Assembly: GCA_025558075.1 (NCBI GenBank)
Contig: JAHLKF010000002.1
Coordinates: 558,001 to 622,000, forward strand
Length of the DNA: 64,000 nucleotides
From: Gaertneriomyces semiglobifer
Taxonomy: Eukaryota > Chytridiomycota > Chytridiomycetes > Spizellomycetales > Spizellomycetaceae
Direction of reading: 5' to 3'
Part shown: piece by piece, positions 13,145 through 24,874 of the stretch
How positions within the stretch are numbered: the stretch's first letter is position 1
How the letters are laid out: each line of letters starts with the position of its first letter
Notes under the pieces: model-generated
The model's database searches: none
The model's input: the letters and a program-made list of their open reading frames with translations, nothing else
What the model was told of the DNA's origin: nothing
Position numbers and translations under genes: made by a program

Positions 13145-15882
13145 ATGGGTAACGACTCTGACTCAGACGATAACCGCAAGTCTAAGAAGCACGGCGGTAG
13201 GCGCCGTGCCAGTGGTGACAGTGGTGACAGCAGTCCTGAGCGCCGGCGTCGATCCGGCAGCCGGGATCGTCATCAGAATCGTCACCGCAAAGGGTAGGCC
13301 TGTGCGCTCACCGTTACTGTCATGATTTGATTGAACTTACTCTGTTGTAGCTCTGGTAGTGGAGATGATGAGATTTCTTCCAGGCTGGAGAAAACAAGAA
13401 TCGCAGATGATGATCGTGGCGGTCCCCACGGCGGCGCACAGAGAGGATATGGCCATACCGGCGCTGGCCACAGTCAACAAAATCAAGGTGGCTACGGACA
13501 ACAAAGTCAAGGCGGCTACGGGCCACAGAGTCACGGTGGTCGCAGTCAGCAAAGTCAAGGAGGCTACGGCGAGCAGAACCAAGGTGGTTACGGCGAGCAG
13601 AGCCAAGGTGGTTACGGACAACAGAGTCACGGTGGTCACAGTCAGCAAAGTCAAGGAGGCTACGGCCAGCAGAACCAAGGTGGTTACGGCGAGCAGAGCC
13701 AAGGTGGTTACGGACAACAAAGTCACGGTGGCTCCGAACCACAAAGTCAAGGTGGCTACGGACAACAAAGTCAAGGTGGCTACGGACAACAAAGTAAAGG
13801 TGGCTACGGACAGCAGAGCAACGGTGGTTACGGGCAACAGAGCCAAGGTGGCTACGGACAGCAGAGCAACGGTGGCTACGGACAACAAATTCAAGGAGCT
13901 CATGGGCAACCAAATCAAGGGGGCCACTGTGGTCCTCATCCTGTGCAAGGCTGTGGAACTGCATTGAAGTATTCTCCTCTCGACTTTCTCGGCCCGCTGT
14001 TGCGCTTTCATGACATCGATCCATACCAGAACCTTTGGACTGGATCCATTCTGATTGTTGCGCAACGCCGCCCCGCTTCAGCACCAGTCTGCACGTACAG
14101 CGATGGCGTCAGCCCTCCAGTCACTGCCCCGGTTCGGGAGCTTGCCACTTTTGAGAATGCCGTGTTCTACAGGTTTGATCTAAAAGTTAAGCAAAAGCCG
14201 ACTGATACTGCCATCACCTATATTATCAATGGAGATCAGCGCTACACATTTTACGTCCCAGCCATTGGCAGCAACTGCCGGGTTTTTGGAATGTCTTGTA
14301 ACGGCTTCTCATCGGACGTCACGGACCCGAACGCGTCGGGAGGAATGGAACCCTTGTGGAATGATGTCCTGCGTCGGCACCGTGAGAGCCCCTTCCATGT
14401 TATGTTAGGCGGTGGTGATCAAGTTTACATGGATGCAGTTTTCACCTCGAACGATGAGATTTTGGACTGGCTCAAGCTGGACGGCCGTGACGCAAAGTCA
14501 TGTGCACCCTTCGATGACAAGAAGCGACAGAGCGTGATGCGGTTCGCATTTGGCGTCTACATGAATCACTTCAGGACGCCAGCAATGAAAGATGCTCTGG
14601 CTACGGTGCGTAAGATTTATTGTCCACGTTCATCCCATTCTTCTTAAGTTGACTGGTACGGTTACGGACTTGTAGATTCCTTATATCTTCCAGTGGGATG
14701 ATCACGACATTTGGGACGGTTACGGTTCCTACCCAAGCTGGTTGCAGGACTGTCCTGTGTTCCATGGCATGTACGAAGTCATGCGGCACTTTTACCTTCT
14801 CTTCCAGCAACACACGACTGATGCCAATCGCGTCAACGAAGAGCCATTCGTGTTTGGAGCTAACGGGTCATACTCCTCCTTGAGGCATCTGGGCCCGGAC
14901 TTGGCTGTCTTGGCAATTGACACTCGCAGCGAGCGCCAGCTGAATCAAATAGCATCTCCACCCACCTGGAACGCTGTCTTCGATACGGTGGGCAGGCGCT
15001 TGAATCCTGGCACTAAGCACTTGATTGTGATGTGTGCTATACCTATCGTGTGGCCGCGCCTGACTGCTGCCGATGCAGTAGTTTCCGGATTGCAAGATTT
15101 TCTAGCCTTCGCTGGCACCAAGATCTCAGCCTTTGCCAAAATCCCTTCAGCTATCCCAGGTATTGCTGGTTTAGGTGAAGCTATTGGCAAAACTGGCTTA
15201 TATAAGAATATTTTGGGGGTGGTATGTTGAACAAAGGTTTGATGCATGGTGACGTATCCCGTCTAACGCTCTTTTGTGGCGATCCAGTTTGGTGAGCCGG
15301 AGCTTGCAGATGACCTTTGCGACCATTGGACCGCTGAGGCTCATTTGGAAGAGCGGAAGCACGTTATAGAACGATTCCAAGAGCTAGCACGTGCACGAAA
15401 CGTTCGCATCAACTTTCTTTCTGGGGATGTACACTGCTGCGGCGCCGGATGGTTTAGAAGCAAACAGCAGACAGGTGGTCCAGGAGGCATGGCTGCGCGA
15501 AGCGACCACAAAGCCATGTGGCAGATTACCTCTTCCGCCATCAGTAAGTCTGTCTAGAATTCTTCCACCATATAGTCCTCGACTAATCTTGCGGAATTTT
15601 TCACCAGTTAATGTACCACCACCTGGAATTGTTATCGGGATGCTTCATAACAATGCGGGACCATTCGATCTTGATGCATCAACCGTTGATGAGATGCTGG
15701 AGGTCTTCAATGAAGACGTTGATGGTTCTCAATTAGATCAACGTAAAGTGCTGGCCCGTCGCAATTATTGCTCGGCGGAATACCGGAACGGCGAGTTGTT
15801 CTGGCAGATCCATGCAGAACGCGTTGATCGCAATCAAGATGCCAAAAGATACCCTGTTTCTGTACCCAGTTTGAAAGTTTGA
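13145..15882 (+). CDS. PhoD-like metallophosphatase with N-terminal octapeptide repeat tract
   Basis: Five exons, introns near 13294-13350, 14609-14675, 15220-15287 and 15544-15607. The ATG at 13145 is 74 bp after a TATA box. The N-terminus is charged and Arg/Ser-rich ([20 protein letters not shown]), followed by 19 octapeptides of the type GYGQQSQG (13466-13921). The rest matches the PhoD-like phosphatase superfamily: [20 protein letters not shown], the metal-ligand motifs [29 protein letters not shown] and [13 protein letters not shown], and a C-terminal strand region ending at TGA 15880-15882. PhoD-type enzymes are metal-dependent phosphomonoesterases or diesterases. This branch in fungi has no signal peptide here, so cytosolic action is likely. 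The catalytic core looks intact. The Gln/Gly/Tyr tract is probably disordered; its role is unknown. Confidence 0.88.
13466..13921 (+). repeat. 19 x 24-bp tandem repeat coding for GYGQQSQG octapeptides
   Basis: Nineteen uninterrupted 24-bp units in frame. Consensus peptide GYGQQSQG, with variants at positions 2-4 and 7 ([40 protein letters not shown]). Units 4-7 (13538-13633) and 8-11 (13634-13729) form a near-identical 96-bp higher-order duplication. Period and frame are preserved throughout, which points to selection on the peptide as well as slippage or unequal crossing over. Confidence 0.95.
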
Positions 15883-16330
15883 TCTGATGCGTTTATTAGC
15901 ATAGCATATAGCAATTCTGTAGTCGTATTCTAGACTTCTGCTGTCACGTTTCCTTGGGCGTAAGTATGATTCAGTATTCCATGACCCGTTGGCCTTGCAG
16001 GCCCTATCACCAGTAACTGATTTCAGCGTTCTCGCTGGGACCGTTGCGATTCAGGACTCGATGTACGTTGGGGCAATGGAACCACGAAGGGTCAATACAG
16101 ATGATGGTGGACTCGCAAAGTGGGAACAACACCTCCATATACTCTCACGCAAGCGTTGCGACGTGGTGCCCATGCAAAAACTATGTACAATGTGATATTA
16201 AACTCAACGCCTATTCAATAGCGCCGAAAATCAAAAATATTCTGCAGTTCTGATACTGTTGCCCAAACCCACTCCTGCAACAACGGAAACGGCTTTCAGT
16301 GAGCAAGCGCAGTAATCATTATCGCCTCCA
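15883..16330. other. Convergent intergenic region
   Basis: 448 bp between the PhoD-like gene (+) and the membrane-protein gene (-). No gene seen in the body of the spacer. A final exon of the minus-strand gene could lie at its right end (see that gene). Confidence 0.5.
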
Positions 16331-18064
16331 TTAGAATCTTACCTCTTTGTTTCGCTTGTATTCGTTACGCACAAATGCAAACGTTAGCCATAGGGACGCG
16401 TAGCCAGCCCATTGGAATAGATCTACCCAAGAAGCCCAACCATGAAGTTGCATTGGGGGTTTCGGAACCAATGACATGGGACTTTCATCGTCGTCTCGTA
16501 TTTCTAGCCACCACCATGGTGGAACGGCACACATCCGTCCTTCATAGCTTAAGGAGTCATCTGATGCCATGGCGCTCTTGATTACGGAATCAATGCCTCG
16601 GCTCATTATGCTCGGCTCTACCCACCATACCATTCCCAGCAGCAGAGCAAACAGCAGCATCGTTCTTGCGGTCAAGCTTGGGCCATGCTGTTGGCGTTGA
16701 GCATGGCGCCTACTCTGGTGGCTTCCGACGAACGGTCTCTCCTCTGATGCTCCGAATATGATAAATGCAGCTATTATGAGGATAGGGATGTGCTGGATCA
16801 AGTTCATCACAACACTCCAATAAAGCACAGCGTTAGAGAGCACCGGCGGTCCGGGGTTAGCGAGACGTGGGGGAAATGACAGCGGAATGTCGGGTATGAG
16901 GCCGGTTTCCGGTGTGACTACAGGAGGATTTCTGAAAAGGAGAACGCGTCAGTAGCAGTCAGGCAGATCGGCCTTCATATAAACCTACGTTACGAGGTAT
17001 ATTGCTATAAGGTTCATGATCCACAAGAGCAACGCAGTGGATGTCCAGTTGCAAACTATTTTCCGCAAAGTTTCATACAGTCCCCAACAATCCTCGCCGG
17101 GCATGGCGCGCTTATACCACTTTGGCCTTTCGCGCACAATATGCTGGTTATCATGCGCCGCCAAAAGTGGTACTTCCTCGTCAAGTTCTCCGCCGAACGA
17201 GACTGCTCGCTGTCTGTGACGTTTATGTCCACTGCGAGAGGAGCCACCGACAGCAGTTTCAACTCCATAATCTTCCTGTACCTCAATATCTTCAAAATCA
17301 CGGGTTGAGGATGCACCCGGCGAAGACCCCGGATGTGACGCTGGGAGAGAAGTAAATGGAGAGTTTGTGCCGGAACTTGTCGACCCAGACTCGTCACCGC
17401 CACCTTGGGCACCTGCGTTGCTTGTATCGACGCATAGGTTCGATCGAATGGCTGGACGATATCAGATACTTGGAGAATAAATTCGATTCTATAAGCATAC
17501 TCACCTGATGAGCGATACTTTCTCTGATGGTCCAGGGCCAAAGTCGTCGTGAAAACAGCAAAACTACGTAGCCCCACAGACACAAGGAGAAGCCAAGCGT
17601 CGATGACTTCGGGTGCGACGGTAGTCTCCTTACGTCGCTCTGAACCCAGTTTGTGATCGCCTTCGGATATCGTAAACGGCAAGTTCAATGAATATCGAAT
17701 AGCATCAATGACGAAGCTTCATGTTAGAAACCGTGAGATGAGTCCCGTGATTGGCGGATCAGGCCACGGATCAGACGAACCTTATGCCTATAACTAAGAA
17801 ATGCGCTGCCCACCAGCCGTTCCGTAACGACTTGTCACGTATTCGTCGGTTAAAAACTGTGGCGGAATCGTAGGACGCAGCCACTATTATTGCAAAAGTG
17901 ATAGCAGTAACTCCAATGAGGAGAAACGTCAGTGATGCGGTAGGATTATGGAAACCGTCAAGCTCGGAATCTTTGTAAGGACATGCTGGAAGAGGGACGC
18001 CGCCTATAATGTCAAGCCGCGACGTCTCCCCAGCATGGGTGTTATTGGGCGTACTAAACTCCAT
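16331..18064 (-). CDS. Multi-pass membrane protein of unknown function with a long disordered loop
   Basis: Not recognised. The ATG at 18064 gives a short N-terminus with a possible N-glycosylation site (MEFSTPNNTHAGETS), then a strong membrane helix (ASLTFLLIGVTAITFAIIVAAS). Later exons give VIDAWLLLVSVGLRSFAVFT, a long Ser/Gly-rich and acidic hydrophilic loop (about 17400-17190, with DFEDIEVQEDYG and LDEEVPLLAAHD), a helix STALLLWIMNLIAIYLV, then helices VMNLIQHIPILIIAAFIIFG and TMLLFALLLGMVWWVEP and a final hydrophobic stretch near the C-terminus. So roughly five or six membrane spans. The stop at 16331 follows KEVRF, but KE is followed by a good GTAAGA donor; a further exon in 16330-16200 ending in a different tail is possible. 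Introns are only partly resolved. A receptor or transporter role cannot be claimed. Confidence 0.6.
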
Positions 18065-18773
18065 GCCCAATCTGTCCCTGTACTTTACGAGCCCGCTACG
18101 CTGGGTGAGCAACCTACCCTCCTCGTACTGTGTGCGAGTACGTGAAGCAGGCTTCGAGCTGTTTTGTACCGGGAAGACTGCTGATGACCGGGGTTCCCAC
18201 TTCCAAGAATGCTAACGCGTGAGTCACGTGCAATTTAGTGTGTCTCGTGATGCCACATGACTTAGGCGAAGGCCTCCAGGAACAGGATGTTCAACAGTTC
18301 AAGTCTTCAAGACCTGCGTTTGCCCATAGTAGACAAGAGTTTTTCTCTCATTTATCATAGCCTACGATTATTGAGACGAGGGACCGAGCGAACTGCTGTT
18401 GAGTAGCCCTCTGGGAAACCTGTCCGATCCACTATTCGCGAACTGTATTCTAAAAGATACAGAGCAGACAAGGACGAATGCCACTAGTCAGACTGTCGTC
18501 GACTGGCCGTCTCCTGTAAAGCGCTAACACAAGTTTTGCTGTTAATGTCGAGCCGCCGGAGCGCACTCGCATTGTCAAATTGATCCAACGGTGTTGTCGC
18601 GAGTTTGTAAAGATCGCTTTCGCGCAGGAGTTTGGGCGTATTGGAGAGCTGTCTAGCCTCAGCAAATGAAGAAGGGTGCTAGATAATCGTTTTGGACTTT
18701 CACAGGGCTGTACAGTAGTTCTTACTCAATCGCGCACGCACTCAGGCGATCTTTACCCTGTCTTCAATCAGTA
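18065..18773. other. Divergent intergenic region
   Basis: 709 bp between the membrane-protein gene (-) and HRQ1 (+). No coding exon supported. It contains a TCACGTG E-box at 18224-18230, 544 bp before the HRQ1 ATG. Confidence 0.55.
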
Positions 18774-21700
18774 ATGAGCTTCAGCGATGTTGGATTTAGC
18801 ATAAGCAATGGTCAAAAGCGGGCAAGGCTTGAAAACGAAAGTACTGCGGAACGGAAAAAACCATCCGACAAACGAAGGAAACAGGAGGCAGCTGATGGCG
18901 CTCTCAAATGTGAGACAGCGGACAGTACTGAACAACCTATGGGTTGCCAGTGTACGTGTGGCAGGATCTTGAAAAATGTTGCTGGTCTCAAAGTCCATCA
19001 ACGCCGCTGTGAGAGCGCACGGAGTAAAAGTGGCGAGCATTCTCCGGCAGTTTCGCAAGGGAGCTCTGATGCGAATAGTTTCAAACGAGAAGGGTCCGTC
19101 AATAGCTCGGGTTCATCCATGTCCCCGAAAGTCGAGGAATTCCCTGACGAATTTCCTTCGGAGCTACAAGAGCTCAACAAGCAGTTTAGAGCCCTGAATA
19201 CTGTCTACTCGTTCTTCACTGTGCAACGGCAAGTGGTGTGCACAATGGATTTGGTTGAGCAACCGGTGGAACGCTTGACCGGACGGTAAGCTTGGGACTG
19301 AAGCGCTTACATCCACGTCCCATTTTCTAATGTCATGGAATGACCACAGGAGGCTGACTTTGGAAGATTTAGGTGCTATCAAAACGGTCGCCGAGCACCT
19401 GATTGAATTTGCGTGGACGAAACGAGAGGATTTGGAGGCGGGGAGCATCAAGGATATGTATGATGCGGAGGAAAGTGCACTCGCTGCCAATGACGTTCTT
19501 CTCATTCAGTTCTTGGACTCCCGTCCTATAAATTCAACAAAGCAGAAAAAGAGGTAAGGTGACGACATCACGTCGGAATCAAAGGGCCACCTCGTCTCAA
19601 ATTGTGGTCTTTCTCTGTAGGTCGCTCGATGATGGCAATCAAAAGTCATACAGAGGTTACTCCGTACATGATCAGATGGAAACATCTGGTAAACGTCAGA
19701 CCGTTGCTAGAACGATGCAGCGCAGAGTGCGTACGTTCACAGAATGCCTTCTGCAGTACTACAGAAGGCATTTGCAACAGGTGGGTGTTGCCTGTGTCAG
19801 TTGGTGACACTGTGAAATACTTATACAGAGTCAACCACAGGACTTGAACCCAGTTGAAAGCTTACGCCTAGCAGCTATGGACGTCATCCCACAGCATCCT
19901 TGGAAGCAGGATCTACCGAGCCTGCCACCCTTGAAACACCAGGAACTGCCGCTGCGTCCTGCATCACTTGAAGGCTTGCTGCAGACGATAAAATCTGAAC
20001 CGTTTTATCGCGACCAAATAATTGAAGGCTCCATGCGAACTGATGAAGCTCGTGTGGCAGCGTATGCGCCACTGGATGTTCCCATGACTGATGACTTGGC
20101 TGCCGGTCTGTTGCAGGCAAGCAACATATCCAAGCTATACGCTCATCAAGCACAAGCGATCAATCATGTGGAAAGCGGACATTCGGTTGTGGTCAGCACT
20201 CCGACATCCAGGTATTGACCTGATTACCTTGTTGCGGGCGTCGTGTGATCAGTCGATATTAATATTTATATCAATAGTGGGAAATCCTTAATTTATCAAC
20301 TACCTGTACTACGTGCTTTAGAGAAGGACTCGCGCATTAAAGCTTTTTACATCTTTCCCACCAAAGTAATTTAAGCTTCCTTTTGTGCTATGATGGTTGC
20401 GAAGTAACCAAATGTCGCCATTCTAGGCATTGGCTCAGGACCAAAAGCGCGCCTTCCGTTTGATCATTGCCAACACGACTGGTCTGTCGTGGGTACAAGC
20501 TGAAACATACGATGGCGATACTTCGCTAGGAGACAGCACAAGAGAGAGTATTCGTAAGAATGCTAGCATCATATTTACCAACCCTGATATGTTACACCTG
20601 TCCATCCTGCCGCAGCATCGGCAGTGGAAAGCATGGTTCGAAAAATTGCGCTTCGTCATTGTGGATGGTGAGATTCATCGGACAGCGACTGTTGTTGTTT
20701 TGTGGAACTAAGTCCTCAACCTTTGAAGAACTTCACTATTACTCGAGCGGGCTCGGGTCCCACTGTGCCATGATCATGCGAAGGCTACGCCGTCTGTGCC
20801 ACATTTACCATAACGACAGCGTAAGGTTCATCAGTTGTTCCGCAACTGTAGGGAACCCAGGCGAGGTATGCACGCCCTGCGATAGCTGGCGTAAGCCTGT
20901 TTGTCAATGACGATCTGATATCGTACCTCAGCACATGGCTTCCTTCTTTGGCTTACCGTCTTCTGCGATACGAGTCGTCGATCAGAATACCTCACCCAGT
21001 GGCAGAAAGATAAGCCTGATATGGAATCCGCCGTTCAAGAACGAGCGACATCCGAGCGAAGGACGCGTCAGTTCGCTTGATGAGGCAGCAAGAGTAATTG
21101 TATATCTCATGTGCCGAGGTGTGCGCACAATATGCTTTGCTAAGGTTTGTTCAATGTAGTGCTGCGACCATTGGAGTACGCTATTTAATCAGTTTCGGCT
21201 GGTGGGTTTCAGGTTCGTCGGATGTGTGAGTTACTGCTCAAGGAGACATTGAGGCTGCTTCGGGAGGTCGCCCCTACGTTGGCCGATCGCATTATGTCAT
21301 ATCGAGGGGGCTACACGGCAGGCGATAGGCGCGAAATAGAGGGTCGCATGTTCAATGGGGAGCTGTTATGTACGTTGCTGGCCTTTATGGTTGCATGGGG
21401 TTTTGCGACACGAAATAACAACATACTCTTGTCTGACAGGTATCGTTGCCACGAATGCACTAGAGTTAGGAGTTGATATTGGATCACTGGGTACGACCAT
21501 TTTCCGCAGAATACACTGTGCTAGCGTGCCAACTAAACCCGCTGGGCTGAATTGCAGATGCCGTTGTTCATGTTGGCTTTCCATTCAATATGGCCTCGTA
21601 TCGCCAGCAAAGTGGGCGCGCTGGGCGTCGAGAGCGAGATTCAATGTCAATTCTGGTAACACCCGCTGCACGTCGCATGAAGCTGTCGTGCCTTGAGACT

Positions 21701-23099
21701 CATGCAATTTAACAAGGTCGCCGATGGAGACAGTCCGCTTGATCAATTTTACTGCAAAAGTCCAAGAGATCTCTATGAATCCGTAGTGGATGCGTCGCAC
21801 GTGGAACTTACTAATGAGATGGTTGTGGAAGCGCACCTTCAATGTGCTGCTTATGAGTGGCCTCTTGACTTGGACAGAGATGCAGAATTCTTTGCAGGAG
21901 AACAAGATGTGCGGGACATCTGCACGCGTCATTTGCGCTGGGACGATATTCATAAGGTTCGTGGTGCCCCTGCAATTACTCGTGGACAATCAGTTGACTC
22001 GTTCTCTATCGGTTAGGTTTACTTCGCTCGCGCCAAGTATACCTCGCATCCGGCAAAAACAGTACACATTCGAAGCATAGATGAAGAAACGTTTCAAGTC
22101 ATCGATACCAACACCCATCAAGTCATCGAGGCTGTGGAGGCGCCGCGGGTGCCGTTTACATTGTATGAAGGGTCTGTTTTTATCCATCAAGGCCGAACCT
22201 TCCTTGTGATGCAGGTTGATGCGGAGCAGAAAGTTGCACGGGTCCGATCAGCAAACGTTGACTACATCACGATAAATCGTGACTTTACCGACATAGACCC
22301 TATGAAAGTCATTGATGCCCAGTTTGCGCGCGCGCTTGAGGGGCAGTCCGAGGGGCCGCAAGTTCCACCAGTAATAGCGTATTACGGGGAACTTAAAGGT
22401 AATGGCGTGCACTCTAATAGGAACTTGAAACGCGCTCACATTGAGACTTCGCGTAATAGTCGTAACCACAGTGTTCGGGTACTTCAAAATCAACCCGCGC
22501 ACTAAGCAAAGGCTTGAAGCAGTGAGCGGCATTGAGAACCCGCCGTACATAAGGACTCGATACGGCTTTTGGCTCAACGTACCGGATAGAACACTGCAGA
22601 TATTACAAGAGCAGGATCTCCCCGTTGATGCCAGTATCCATGCGGCATCGCATGCAGTGCTGTCGCTGCTACCTTCGTGCGTGATGATACCAACAACAGG
22701 GCAGACGGACCTGCGCACTGATTGCAAGAATCCATTAGCTCAACGGATTCGACCACCACGGTAAGAGGGTTTTTGGTACTTGAAAAGGGAGGCTAGGTAA
22801 ACCAAACCATGAATAGGATCATTGTCTACGATAGCTCCTCCAGTCAGGGAGGTATAACCCGCAAGGCTTTCCGACACATTGCGAGTCTCTTACAAAGAGC
22901 ATGGCGTGCAGCCGAAACGTGTGAATGCTTGGAAGGATGTCCCTCATGTAAGTACGGTCCGCCTTGCGTCCCCTTTTTCGCAAGGCTCTTATCGCCGTTG
23001 GCATACGTAGGTATCTATCGCGCGGCATGCAGCGAACGTAACGCGGTTCTCAGCAAGGCTGGGGCGATTATTATCCTCCGAGCGCTCGCCTCTGCGTAA
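18774..23099 (+). CDS. HRQ1: ATP-dependent 3'-5' DNA helicase HRQ1 (RecQ4-like) with N-terminal zinc finger
   Basis: Superfamily 2 DNA helicase acting in interstrand crosslink repair and telomere maintenance in yeasts. The ATG at 18774 starts a basic N-terminus carrying a C2HC finger (CTCGRILKNVAGLKVHQRRC, about 18955-19015). Then EELNKQFRALNTVYSF-type helices, and the helicase core: KLYAHQAQAINHVESGHSVV, Walker A TPTSSGKS split by an intron at about 20213-20277, FPTKALAQDQ, box II DELH formed across an intron at about 20670-20725, FISCSATVGNP, then domain 2 with NALELGVDIGSLDAVVHVGF and motif VI QQSGRAGRRERD near 21600. The C-terminus has the four-cysteine MZB/DUF1998 signature: after splicing 22948-23010 it reads CLEGCPSCIYRAACSERN, ending at TAA 23097-23099. 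About a dozen introns. All helicase motifs appear intact. The zinc finger is not a usual part of yeast Hrq1. Confidence 0.9.
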
Positions 23100-23979
23100 T
23101 AGTAGACCCCAGGTAAAGAAAGAGATGTTTTTGCCGTAATATATATATCCATGGATGGCAGGCTGGTCCCGCCGTTCAGACGCGTTGATGAGAGAGAACG
23201 TTTGCTGGCATCGATTTCACAAATTTTCCCGAACAGCGGGATCCAACGAACACGTCACAGCCTTGAGCAACGCGTCGCAACACGTCATTTGTACAAAAGC
23301 TTAAATTGTGTTCTTCGGACATCCAATAGTTTTGGGATCACTTCAACAACGCCGCCGTGAAAACCCGGTGCATCGGCAGAAGTAAAACGACGCTTTTCTT
23401 TTTTTTCTTTCGATCGTGGCATCTTGATTCTCGATGTCGATGTCATGAAGAACGTCGGTCTGTCGGTCTGTCGTTCGGAGGAGCTGTTTTGTGAACGAGG
23501 TTTGAGTGTGGAATCTGCTTTTTCGAGGGCATCATATGTTTGTAGCCGGTCTCTGCGCTGCGTCCGGACCCTACCTACAATTGCGTAGTAGTAGCGATTA
23601 TTTTATCTCTGCGAGACAATCAGCCATCATCTCGCAGCGCATGTCGGCCAATTTGAAAAAGCTCATCATCGACTGATTCGACTTCCCCAGGAAAAATATA
23701 ACCCCCTGGATTATTTAAGTTTGCGTTTTAGCGAATTGGAACTGCCCACTTTTCTTTCACTTTCACAGTGTTCCATTTATAATAAATACCCCACTTATAA
23801 TAATCCCCTTCAAGTTCCATTTCGATAATAAAACAGTGCAGCTTGAGGTCTGATTGTTGGGCATCAATATTGGAATCGAACGTTCAGTGCGCAGCAATAA
23901 TCAATCGAAAACCAAGCACTTCCGGGTTTGAGCATTTGAACACCCCAAGGATCCCAAGATAGAATACCTGTGCAACACT
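23100..23979. other. Intergenic region
   Basis: 880 bp between HRQ1 and the next plus-strand gene. It contains pyrimidine-rich stretches (about 23395-23415) and AT-rich DNA (about 23700-23840) but no credible coding exon. It presumably holds the promoter of the following gene. Confidence 0.55.
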
Positions 23980-24740
23980 ATGCGACGCTTTTCTGTACAA
24001 ATAGGCTGGCTAGCCGCCGTGGCCTGGCTGTTCGCCGTCACCACAGCAGCTCAAGATCCCGCAAATCCCATTGGCGAAGTAACCTCGACGTATGATGTAG
24101 CATCAGGAATATGGCAGGGCACCGTCATGGTAGGTGACCTGGTGAAGCTGTTTAGTTGTCGCGAGTCAGTCCATTGATCAGATATCTTTTGTAGGCTGAT
24201 CCGTCAGTGTCGTCAATGTCGCTCATTCCCATTCAAGGAACACTTCAACCCTCCGCTGCTGTAAACGCTATGCCACCAACTCTCCCATCCCAAGATCCAT
24301 TATTACCTGCGCAATGGTCTTTCTTTGCACTTGCCGCGAACCAGTATACGGGATTCGTCATACAATACAGTTCCACTATCGACCCGACACCGATACAAGT
24401 CCCTGCCGAGGGATTTTACCCTATGAACCCAGCGGATCCTAATCAGGTAGTACCATCCGCTGAGCAGCCAATCGAATCCGACGTTCCTGCGGTACCTAAG
24501 GAAGAGAATTTTGTCGACAAAGACGCCCTCAAATACGCGGCGATCGTTGTTGCTGCTATTACCGTTCTGTTTGCGGGCTGCTTGATCACCATATCTTGTC
24601 GTAATGCAAGTGCTGCATCTCGCGCATACCCTAAACGCGAGCAATCACGGTCAAGGCCGAGTAACGCCGGCCCGCCGGATGTCGAGGAAATCGTTGTGAT
24701 GCCGAGGAACTCTCAAGACCCCGTAAGGCAGCAACCATGA
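23980..24740 (+). CDS. Secreted/type I single-pass membrane protein, hypothetical
   Basis: Two exons, 23980-24129 and 24195-24740, with a GTAGGT...GTAG intron in phase 0; 231 residues. Not assigned to a family. The N-terminus is a clear signal peptide (hydrophobic WLAAVAWLFAVTTAA, likely cleavage after AAQ or TAA). The luminal part (about 130 residues) is Pro/Ser/Thr-rich, with FFALAANQYTGFVIQYSSTI. A single membrane helix follows (YAAIVVAAITVLFAGCLITI), then a short basic/acidic cytosolic tail (KREQSRSRPS, DVEEIVVMPRN). Topology: N-terminus outside, C-terminus inside. It could be a cell-surface sensor or adhesin-like protein, but nothing in the sequence decides this. Confidence 0.7.
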
Positions 24741-24874
24741 AAGCGCTAGACTGCAGAGTTTAAATAGAACACACCACGCCCCTACTATCCCGCTATACAA
24801 TAACTTGCTCTAAGCGAACAAGCTGGGACTTTACCGCGATTTTATATGTAATGTAATGCATCCAGAATGGATGA

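Noticed and set aside
13320..14084. Long minus-strand open frames (254 and 242 codons) and a second plus-strand frame (13359-13967) over the repeat tract
   Set aside because: A 24-bp repeat without stops in several frames keeps all of them open. Only the plus-strand frame joins to the upstream ATG exon and the PhoD core.
23860..23895. tRNA T-arm-like string (GTTCGATTC on the minus strand)
   Set aside because: The flanking bases do not pair into a T stem and no acceptor or anticodon arm is present. No tRNA was found elsewhere by eye, though a covariance search was not possible.
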